In this document: in pieces, positions 20,201-30,900 of the stretch
How the letters are laid out: every line of letters begins with the position of its first letter
Position numbering within the stretch: the stretch's first letter is position 1
NCBI GenBank assembly: GCA_007449985.2
Contig: VIIQ02000575.1
Location: 567,001 to 631,000 of the forward strand
Length of the DNA: 64,000 nucleotides
Direction: 5' to 3'
Origin: Desmodesmus armatus
Taxonomy: Eukaryota > Chlorophyta > Chlorophyceae > Sphaeropleales > Scenedesmaceae
Program-made: the position numbers and the translations under genes
Notes under the pieces: generated by a model
What the model was told of the DNA's origin: nothing
The model's database searches: none
What the model saw: the letters and a program-made list of their open reading frames with translations, nothing else

Positions 20201-23200
20201 TGCCGTGGAGCCCCATGCTTCCGGACGCGATCGTAGCTAGGCCACGGAAGCGAGTGCTGCTGCTGCGTGATGGGACGATCGTGGACACGGGCTGCATGGA
20301 GCAGTTGTCGTCGGAAGAGTCCGATTCCATCTGTGGCTCGTTGGTTTCGGGCCTTGCGCCCTGCTGCGGCTTTGCGAAGCCGAGAGAGACGAGGTCCAGT
20401 GCCCAGTCTGAGGCCATGCCGTGGTCTGAGGGGTCGTAGTGGTAGCCCAGGGAGGTGAACCAGCGGGTAAGGCCCTCGGTGGGACCCGTGTACATCAGAC
20501 GCCCACTTGCAAGCAGCGTCACCTGTTGATAAAGAAGCAAACAAACCAACAAACAAACAAACAAAGCTGTCACGTACAGGCACACCGAAAGATCTTGTAG
20601 TACATGCAACCCCTCAAGTGCTGGAGCTGAGGTGGCTGCAACAAAGCCCCTTGATATGCTGGGCACTACATGCGTTTCAATAAGCTCCATGGTGCCATCC
20701 AACAGTCAAACCGTCAGGCTGCCATGCACCCCATCGACCACAGCAGACGATCATAACAAACACTGACTAGTCTGCTGCAGACCCTGTACCTCCCCTCCCT
20801 CCCTCCTCTCACCTGGTCCAGCTGGCCCCAGATTGCTGATCGCGGCTGGTGCAGGCTTGCGATGAGTGTGCTGCCGTTTTGTGAGCCCATGTTTTTGAGG
20901 AACAGCACCACGTTGAGGGCGGCAAAGCTGTCCAGACCGCTGGTGGGCTCGTCCAGGAAGACCAGGCTGGGCCCGGCAACCACGCCACACGCAATGGCTA
21001 GGCGCTTGCGCTCACCACCAGACAGACCGCGCAGCTGGATGCCGCCAGACAGCATGCCACCAACCTAAGTGTGGGAGGGGGGCAGCAGGGCAGGAGCAAG
21101 CACGGCACAGCACAGACCGTCACATGGGATTCCTGACACTGACGACGACACAGTGCATGTTACAAGGACTGCTTCTGTGCTGAAAATAAGGATGTGCTTG
21201 CTGTCAGTTGGTTCCATGTTTCTCAAGCTATGCACCCAACCCCCAAGCTGTTGCCCAGTCCTCACCAGTGTGTCTCGTGCGTGTGCGAGCCCCATCATGC
21301 TGAGCACGTCCTGGATGCGTTTGCGCTTCTTGTCTGCGCTGGTGTTGGCGGGCAGCACCAGACCCGCGTAGAAGGACAGGGACTCCCAGGACGTCATCGT
21401 AGGGACAAGGTTGTCGTGCTGCGAGGGGGGCGGAACAGGCAGGCGGGCAGACAGACAGGCAAGCTGTTAGGTATTGATTGAGGTTGTCTGACTGCAGCGC
21501 CAATGTTCGGTATGACCTCTCAGCTTCTGCAGGGTCCAACAACAAGAGTAAGGACGCAGTGATCCCCAGCAGCTTTGCACTAGAGGGTATTCCGCTGAGC
21601 GCAACGCAAAGCAGCTGGCGGGGCGCAAACACCCAAGTAGCAGCAGCCACCCCTCCCAACACAATACTTGCTTGCTCATGTGGTTTGTGGTGCAGAATGC
21701 GGTGACGCACCACCAAACAGCTGCTTGCATGGAATGAAAACTGCCCACAGTCCCTCAACCCCTACTCCCTCCCACCTGCGGCACGTATGCGCTGAGCCTC
21801 ATGAATGCGCTGCGGCTGAGTGGTGCACCGTTGACCAGCAGCTCAGACTCCAGGTGGGGCATGGGCCCGCCAGGGTGGATGCGGCTCGGCAGCCCAGCAC
21901 TCGACACACTGCTGCGTGCTGCTGCTGAACTTGTCGACATCGGACTGACAACACCCCCGTCAAGGCTTGTGCTGGCACCCGTTGCATCGCTGCTGCGGTG
22001 GCTGGCCATTCCCTTCAGCCTTTGTGACAGGCTCTGGTGTTGCAGTGCTGCCTCTGCTGCTGCGCTGCCTGTGGGGTCTGTCCTCTTTGAAAGCAGGTCC
22101 ATGAGGGTGGACTTGCCTGCACCACTGGGGCCCATCAGGCCCTGGAGCTCACCGGGGTTGGCACAGCCATACACACCCTGCGGCAGCAGTGGTGGCAGCA
22201 GCAGCAGTACGGGGCGAAAGTTTTTCAGGGCGGGTAGTCAAGGAAAGGTTAGGCAGCAGTGGGCAGCAAACTGTGCTTGCAATTTGGGCGGGTTTAGGGT
22301 GTTGCTGCAGCCACTCTATACACACTGGGGCTGCAGCGTAGGGCGCAAAAAGGGGCGGGCTGGGGCGACTGCTGCCATCATATCAAGGGTCCGTTGAGAA
22401 CACCACAGTGGGCCCATGCTGACAGCACCCAACCTTCTCATTCACCCCACTCCCTTTCGCACTGAACCCCACCCACTACCCTCACGCACAATCAGCGACA
22501 GCTCTGCTGCTGCCCTGACCACAGGCATCTCAGGTTGTGCTGTACACACCCAACCCTCCTCCTCCAGCACCCTCTCCCCCTTGCTAACAAGCAGCGCTGC
22601 CTACCCACCTGCACAATCAGCCTCAGCCCTGTGGACGCCTTGACAGCGTAGCACAGGTTGCGCCACTCCAGCTTCACCAGCCGGGGCTCTGTGCAGGACC
22701 CGTCTGTGTACGTGCTCTCCTCCCCATCCCCACCAACATCCACAGTGCCGCTGCCCACCCCCTCTGTGCCCTCTGACACGGGAGGGTACGCACTGTGGGG
22801 GGAGAAGTAGTGTGTCTCTGCAGGGGTGCCCGGGCCTAGTGAGTACTGGGGACTCACTACCCCCACAGACGGGGACACAGGCAGTGACCCCCTGGGGCTC
22901 ACGGTCTGCTCCATGCAAATCTCAGCTGGTGGCATGGACCGCGAGCGGTGGGAGCGCAGGGGGGAGGTGAGGCCCTCACCACCCCCAGTGCGTGTGCTGG
23001 CCAGGGGATAAACCCTGTCAGCCTGGGAGCCAGCAGGAGTGAACCCCTGTGGAGTGCCGCCCTCTGCTCGCTGCGATGGCTGCACTGAGAGTTGCTGCTG
23101 CTGCTGCTGCTCTGTGGGCTGTACAGTGTGCTGCGGCTGAATGACCTTTGTGCCGAGGGCCTGCTTGGCAGCAGCTGGCTTGCGCAGGCCCAGCTTGACC

Positions 23201-23397
23201 AGCAGCTGGTGCAGCTTGTATCTGACATCTGGATGGGCGTTGAGGAAGGCTAGTACGAGCCAGTAGCCAGCAAACAGGTTGCCGAAGACGAAGAAGGTCA
23301 GCCACAGCCACCAGACTGTACCAGAGGCCTCGACAGTCAGCCCTTGAATGACTGTGCCGGGTTCCAGAGGCGGGAAGGTCGATGTCGGGGCAGACAT
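17287..23397 (-). CDS. ABCG-family half-transporter, copy B (9 exons, 1117 aa)
   Basis: Exons (5' to 3'): 23397-22609, 22177-21776, 21418-21266, 21064-20813, 20522-19663, 19400-19286, 18825-18547, 18290-18032, 17531-17287, all GT-AG and in phase. Domain order is as in copy A: hydrophobic segment near residues 28-48, Walker A GPSGAGKST at about 279-287, signature LSGGERKR at about 462-469, Walker B near 482-488, acidic/Ser-rich linker, then a membrane domain from about 815. Exons of 153, 252, 115, 279 and 245 bases are identical in length to copy A. Exons 1, 5 and 8 each correspond to two fused exons of A. The N-terminal 260 and linker residues have diverged most, while the ATPase and membrane cores are nearly the same. 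Substrate unknown; A and B could form a heterodimer or serve as alternative homodimers. Confidence 0.93.
19136..19195. repeat. Perfect 2 x 30 bp tandem duplication in intron 6 of ABCG copy B
   Basis: The 30-base unit beginning ATCCAGCAACAAAG at 19136 is repeated exactly from 19166. It lies within the intron between exons 19400-19286 and 18825-18547. Confidence 0.9.
20535..20566. repeat. AAAC-type microsatellite in intron 4 of ABCG copy B
   Basis: A run of about seven CAAA/AAAC units sits just upstream of the acceptor of exon 5 on the minus strand, where it reads as a T/G-rich tract that could also act as a polypyrimidine-like stretch. Confidence 0.7.
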
Positions 23398-24968
23398 CGC
23401 TGTTACTGAGTGTTAAATAGTTTGTAGTATTGCTGAAACGTGCTGCTGTTGCTGCTGCTGCAGGTTTGCTGGCCCACGCAGACGTCACTGCTCTGTTGGT
23501 GGGGTTTGGAGGGAGGGAACACTACTTCGCTGACACCACCTGCTTCTACACTATCTGGCAGGCACCCGCATGATGTGGTGATGCTTGGCTCCCTGCAACA
23601 GACAAACACCACCAGCAACTGAACAAGCTGTGTGGGTGTCACCACCCAAAACTGCTACTGCTGCTGTAGTGGCACTGCTCCCTGACCTGCAGGCAGCATG
23701 CACTGGCCCAGCTGGCAGTGCAACAGCATACTGAAGCACACAAGCTCTATAAGCGTGGTTTGGCCTGTGTGTACCCTCTCTGAGGCAAGTGCAGCGACTC
23801 AGCAGTCTGCAGTGCCACTGGTAGCGACAGTGGTTGCTGGGCCAGAGAGCTGCATCGCTCACCATCATGGGAGCCGTGTTCGCCAGCCAGGTTAAGAAGA
23901 GATAAAAGCCTATGCTTGTAGCCCTTTGCTTTTGTTTGCGAACTGTGCACAGCAAGCACCCTGAGCACACTGACTATGGGCCCACACGACACGCTGCAGA
24001 GGACTGTGAAGCGCTTTCAAATGGATACAGGACGTCTTGTGAGAATCAACCTTGAACGCAAGGAACCCCCAAGTGAAGGCACCGCAGGTTACGCTGGCGT
24101 GGGTGTGTGAGACGTGCCCAAAAGCGGGAATAGTGTGCCTGAAGCGATCTAAAGCTTTCACACAGACAAAGCCACACAGCTTAGCCTTGCAGTTGCACAC
24201 AACACAGCCAAGACATGAACAGTGCGACTGACAGCCGCGTGCCCTGAAATTTGGATTTCTTCCAGCACTGCACATGCAATGAACCCGAAAACAACCTTCT
24301 CTTTGCAAGAGTTTCACCGCACGCGGGATAGAGCAGGCGTTTTGAACCTTGTTTGGCATGCATGGATCACTTCATAGTTGATTCCGACCCCACAAATGGT
24401 GCACAGGACAGCTCGCACAGCCAACCGTCAGCCGTTACAATCACAAGTCGTGTCAAACCGTTGCAGTCAGTACATGGCGTCTCCCATGCCTGCTGGCCGC
24501 CGACGTACTGCCAGTCTGGCCTTGTCAACAAGGCTTCAACTTGCGGTACGATGGCCAGCTGTGACACACAAGGGCTGATTAAGAACAAAGAAAGCTGCGG
24601 ATGCTTCGACATCGGAGCTGTCTTTCCACTTCTGGCATGCAGTGCACATGTGCATGACTGCACAGTCAGGCACAGCTCCGTCATGGCATGATGACAAGGG
24701 TATCTCACCCCCTCTCAGCCCTACAACACGCCACCGACTAATCACTGCGTCGCAACGAGCACATTACTGCAGCACACCAACCTGACTGTCTTACAGTCAT
24801 CCACATCACGCCACAGGCTGGTTCCCAGGTTAGGTGCATATCACACAAAGCCAGACCCTGCGGTGTGCGTGCAGTCCGAGAAAGGCGTCGCTGACCAGCG
24901 CTGCCAATATCACCAAGCCAAGCCAAACAAGCTGCTGTCAAAGCACGACTACTGTACATGTCGCCCGG
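23398..24968. other. Intergenic: promoter side of ABCG copy B and 3' UTR of the capping-enzyme gene
   Basis: Both flanking genes are on the minus strand. The right part is expected to be the 3' UTR of the capping enzyme, with minus-strand TGTAA at 24791-24795 and 24435-24439. The left kilobase would carry the ABCG-B promoter. No ORF in this stretch shows recognisable protein sequence. Confidence 0.6.
24435..24439 (-). terminator. Candidate poly(A) signal of the capping-enzyme gene
   Basis: Minus-strand TGTAA 530 bases past the stop; a nearer alternative is at 24791-24795. Confidence 0.35.
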
Positions 24969-27900
24969 CTACAGGCCGCCCAGGCCAGATACATTGTACT
25001 CCTCTTCCTGCTCCATGCCGTCAGCACCCTCGTCGCTGCCCCCCTCACTGTACATTTGGTCATCACCCACATCCTGGTCCAGATCGCCGTCAAACCCGTC
25101 CCCCTCCACATCACCCCCGCCTGGGTCCGGCATTGGCTGCTGCTGCTGCTGCTGAAGGCTGCCAGCACCTGCACGGCAGCACATGTTCAGCACAGAAACT
25201 GCCATTACCATGCCTGTGTGCCAAGCCCATCTAGCCTGGAGAATGCGGATGGGCCATGCAGCATGTTGTGCATTGATTGACATCCAATTACTGAATCACT
25301 GGTTGGTAATGGTTGGTCCCTTCTTCCGCATTCAACACACAAATGTACATAAACATGTTGATCTGCACGCCACATGTATAAGCGGGTTTGGTAAAACCAA
25401 AAGGGACCTGCCATAGCTGCAGGATAGCACACCGAGATGACTGCATTCACACTGGACCCACGCTGGGCACAAGCAGTGGCTCACCAGGGTCTCCCTGTGC
25501 CAGCTGCTGCTGCTGTTGCTGCGGGAGTTGCTGCGGCGTAAGCTGCTGCTGCCGCCGCTGCTGCGCCAGTGCTGGGTGCGTGCCGTCCCTCCACATCTGG
25601 TCCTCCCTGTATATGTCAAGCTGCATGGCCTCATCAAACACAGCCAGTAGCTCCTCACTCTGCAGGGCAGGCAGCGCAGGAGTGGTGCACTCAAAAGAGG
25701 CGTGGGCTGCTGAGAAGCCTTTCTCTCTTGCCCTCTCTGCCCCTCAGTATCTGTCTGTGTGTCTGGCTCACCCCTTCCCCCACACCACCTCTCTCCATCT
25801 CTTGAGAACAGTGGGAACAATAGCAGCACGTTGGGTATGAAACACTGCTGAACAAGTGGAGTAATGTGTGGGAGCTTCCTCATCAAGCATCCCCTTCCCA
25901 GCATTGTCATGCAAGCTCAACACTGTTGGGACACAGCCTACACAGTCAGCCAGACAAGTGGCTTGCCACATACATCCCCAACACACTGCCCAGCGTTGTT
26001 ACTGCACATCAGGGACCCAAGCGAGAGCTCCACGCAGGCCTGCAACAAGGCACTCCACAGGCCTGCCAGTACGACAGTTATGTGCTGGCTTGGCCATTGT
26101 GATCACGATGTGTTTCCACTGACAATGAATTAAGACGGGGCAGCGCTGGGTGCCAAGGAAGCCGGTTGCATCCCTCACCGTGATGTTGTCAGTGATGGAT
26201 GTCATGACCTTGCTGAACACGCTGACGTGGTTGGCGGAGTCCTTGTCCGTGCGCTCACGCATGAACGTCCACACCTTGCGCTGCATGTCAAAGCTGCATT
26301 CGATGATCTGCAGCAAGCACAGAAGCACAGTGCAGTACAGCACATGACCGTGAGGATGCTGGGGACAGAGTCTTGAGCAAGGAGCAAGAGGCTCAGTGGC
26401 TACTGAGCACCAAGCGCACCCCAGCCTCTAGGACATGCATTCCTAGGGACCTGAAAGAAGGGCGTTGCCTAGGGACCTAAAAGCAAGGCGTTGCACATGG
26501 AAGAGGCTGCATGCTGTGCAGACCATCAGGTGACACATGCAGTTTGCTAGCAGGGTGCTTGGAGCAGGTGAGGGCGTGTGTCGAGAGGAAAGCTTATTTC
26601 TTGGGGTCCAGGCACCGCACAGCCCGACAACTGAAATCAATATCATGTTGTTCTTTGGGACCAACTATCGCCCCGGTCAACAAGATAACATGCTCACCTT
26701 AGCATCATAGCTCAGAGGGCTGATACCTTCGTCAAACTCAACCCGCTGCTCACCAAAGCCGCATGCTGCACACACACCACACACAAGGGCACATATGTCA
26801 TCCAATCTCCCCTCCCCCAATACGAGCACATGGGTGTGTTCCATGAGAAGCACTTCGCCAACCTCACATAGAACACATGCGTCATCTAGCTGTCTCTCCT
26901 CAAAATCACTCACATGGGTGTGTCGCATGCGATGCACTATGCCAATCGCACACAAGCCCACATGTGACAGGCAGTGGCTTGTGGGCCACTGATCAGAAGA
27001 CATATTAGCGGCCAACAGACCTGTGTGGCGACAGCCTGGTGATGCAGGCCACCGGCAACCCACCTCCCAAGCTCTGGTGGTTGACCTCTGAGGTGCCAAA
27101 CTTGCGGCGGAAGCCGGCGTTGAGCATCAGCACAGGCGTCTGGTCTGCAATTTGAATACATGCGAGGCAGACGGTGTGTGCGCTGGCACACTGATAAGCA
27201 TGTCCAAGTCTTTCAAGCAATAACGTGCAATCAAATGTAAATGAGGCTCTGCGCAAAAACTGACGAGGCTCTGCACATGCCCCCAAACCAGCAATGCAGG
27301 CAAGGCATGAATGGCTCATGCATGGGTGAGCCTTGAATGCGCAAAGTTGCGGCCCTTGTCATACGTCAGCTGGCAACAGACGCGGTACTACTGCGGTACT
27401 ACCCTATAAGGGTGAGTTGCCTTACGTGGTTTGGCTTCTAGCTTGAAGTCCACACTGTTCATATGGGGGAACTTCCACTTGAGCAGGTGCTGGAAGGTTC
27501 GTATGATGTAGGGGTCGTCGTACGGCTGCGTAGGCAGGAAGTGTGCACAACACCAGCACCCACCACGACACAGCTGGTGTAACTACTGTGTATGTCTGGA
27601 CATACGAGCTCATCCTACCCCGCATGATTCGCATCTGACACGAAGGAACCTGATGTTGATTGCAGTGACCCCAGTCGTCAGAACACGACTGCAGTCTGCA
27701 CGACTGCAGAAGCTTCCCATGCTGGGCCTGAACTGGGTTGGTGTGATGGCTGCATGGAACACACATGCGAGACGGCTGTCATCACACCAACCCATGTCAG
27801 GCCCAGCATGGAGAGCTCCTGCACGTGCACACAAGCCGTGCACACAAGCCGTGCACAAAAGCCGTGCACACAAGCCGTGCACACAAGCCGTGCCGCCCAC

Positions 27901-30900
27901 ACGTGTGCACACAAGCCTTGGCATGCACACGTGTGGGCACTGGAGAGTTCCCAGCCACTGGGCATGCGGCTTGACGTGTGGTCAACACACGATGGAAGCT
28001 GTCTCTGACAGCCTATCTGGGGTCAACCATCAGACCACACCTGCAGGATGAGGCCATCGCTCTCATGGCACAGCTTCGGGATCATCTTGTCCAGCACACT
28101 GCGCGCCTTGTCCAGGGGCCAGAAGTCCTTCCGCCGCACCCCAAAGGCCTCCCATTTCCAGTCATAGCGGAAGCTGCAATGGCAGCCAACCAGCACGGTT
28201 GGTGAGCTGTCAGCAAGCTGGTCGCTAAGCTCATCAAAAGCACTGAGCTTGACAGGCAAAACACCTTGCGGGAGGGTTATACAGATGTACGTACATATGT
28301 ACATTTAGAGCAGCCGTCACTGAAAGCAGCGGCAGCACGAACCCTGCTGACAGGAAGCCCTGAGCTGTTGTCAGAAATTCATTGGTGGTGTCAGCACTCA
28401 CTGACCCTTATAGTACGGCAACCATTGCCTGTCACAAAACCACAATACAGCCCGGGGCAGCTCACTTCTTGAACATGTCCTCTGCATGCTTTGACATGTA
28501 GTGTGCCTCCTCAGCCCTAGGGTCCACCACCTCCTTCTGAATCAGCCCATACCGGTCCTGCACAATGACATGACATAACATGACGACGTGTTTGAATACT
28601 GCATCATGGCACTGCCTAGCATGCGCCAACACTTTTACAACAGGACAAATCATTCACGAGCTGCTGAACTGCAGGCGGGTTGCATGCGCGCATCCAGCCT
28701 TGTGAAAAAGAAACTAAGCACACATTTGCATCACCGACATCTGCGAACGTCTCTTCCATACGCACCGCAAAGCGCAGGTCTGAAACGCCCTCGCCCCCCA
28801 GCATCATGACGTCATAGATCAGGAAGCGGCGCCGCTGCTGGCCGCCCTCCATATTCTCTTCGTCCACCACCATCTCGCCTGCAGGCACGCAACCCGTAAC
28901 ACCCTCAGTATCACGCCAGATTGATATTGTTTCAGCAGGAAGATGGATGTGTATGTAGCAACAAACGCACCCAGGCGCTACACAGGACACCACCAAACCA
29001 CTCCAGTGTGCACAACGTCTATGCGGCTGCTATGAACAGTGGTGTGTGGGCGTCGGAGAGCCTGGCCGCTCCCATGTCGGCATGTTCTCCACCATGTGAA
29101 CAACATCAATGTGAGAGGCCAGCCACAGCCAGACCCATCAGGCTGCCACACGCCTACGCTGTCCTGCAGCTCCTCTGCAAGCAATGTATGGTTTGTGCAG
29201 CATGAAACAGGACACACCCTCGTACATGTACGTACAGCACAATGCACCAACAAGCTTAGCCAAACTGGCCGAACAAGCCTGTTGCTCACCATCCAGGATG
29301 GTGAAGTCATGTGGTGGCCCCAAGGGGTAGTTGCCAGGCTTGCGCTCAGCAGAGGGGATGCGGGAGGGGAACCGCATCTGCACCCGCCGCACCTGTACAC
29401 CAAGTCCAGCATCGGACAGCATCGGCACTGTGAGGAAACCACCTAATGGACTGGCGCTCAAGAAAGGAGATGTTCTTTTGTGGATGGGTGGGGAGGGGAG
29501 GGGGTGTCAAACCTGAATAATGTTCCCGCTGGGTGGGAGTCTCCACCTGCACGCACATCCTTGAACGCCTGTAGCAGCCAGCTACTAGCTACATGTTGAA
29601 CATGGAGCCCATTGAGCTCACGTCAGCCTTCATTGCTGTCACGAGGATTGCTTTCCAATGACAGCAAAATTCAAAAAATGCTTGCAATTTTTGGATTTTT
29701 CTGGCCTCACCTCGCCAGACCTGTCGACCAGGTAGGCCCCGTACTTGAGCAGCAGCATGTTATAGCGTGTGCCATCAGCCTTCCAGGTCATCCAGTACCT
29801 ACAGCAGTGACACACTGGCAGCTATGTGGGAATCCTCACAGCTCATGCAGCAGCGTGCTGCACTTTGACATAATCTGAGTGGTGGTGAGCAGTGTTCAAA
29901 GACTGTGGGTGTTGTGTGCAAACACAACATGTATGCACTGGCGCAACCAATGTACCTTTTGTCCCAACATGGGACGTCAACATGGCACGTCAACATGGGC
30001 ATGTCACCAACACAGCTTTGGTAGAGCGTGTGAACACACAATTGACTGTACCTTATCAGGTGTCACAGCACACCGTGCCACAGCACATCTAAACCCAACC
30101 CCAGAGGACAGGTGACCTCACCGCTTCCTGCGCAGTAGCTCCAGGTTTTCCCTGTCCAGGCTGACAGGTTGGCTGCCAATCACGCTAGCGCTTGGTGGCT
30201 TGTTGTGCTGCACTGAATAGTGTGGGAAGCCATTGATGGGGGTACCCCTCAGCCACGCATCCTGCAGCAGACCATGACAGGAGAGATTTCGAAGCATATG
30301 TCAGTTGTTGCAGCCCACTCATTCTGCTCAAGGGTGTTTCAAGGAAGGTACATGCGCATGTACCTTCTTGCAAGCATCAAGACACAGTGGTGCACATGAA
30401 CGCTGATATGCACACGGGTGTGAGAGCTTTGTAGGTATTGCATGCATGTGCGCCACACACGTTTGCTCATCCCAGGTGTTGGAACACCTGGAAATACAAT
30501 TCCGAATCCCTGAACGTATGGTGCAGACAAGTACAACGCCACTGATGGCACTGGACCTCTCACCTGCCCTGCCAGTGCATCGTACATCACGTTGAGCACC
30601 CAGCGTGCCTCCTCCATACACACAGGGTCCCCCACCTTGTCACTGTGGGTCATGCGAGCAGTGCTAGCCTGCAGCAAATACAAAGAACAGCAGCACTTAC
30701 ACACGCAATCATAGTTTCCATTAGCGGTGCGGTGCAAAGAAGGTGGCCAGCACGAGGGTGACGTGAAATGCAGCGGACAGGTGTCGCCATGTGCCAGCTG
30801 TGACTCCATGTGATATCAGGTACCAGCCGCAGCCACAGGCACACCTCCAGATGCATAACACCAGATGCCACTGCAACCAATGGCAGCTTGCCCTGGCAGC

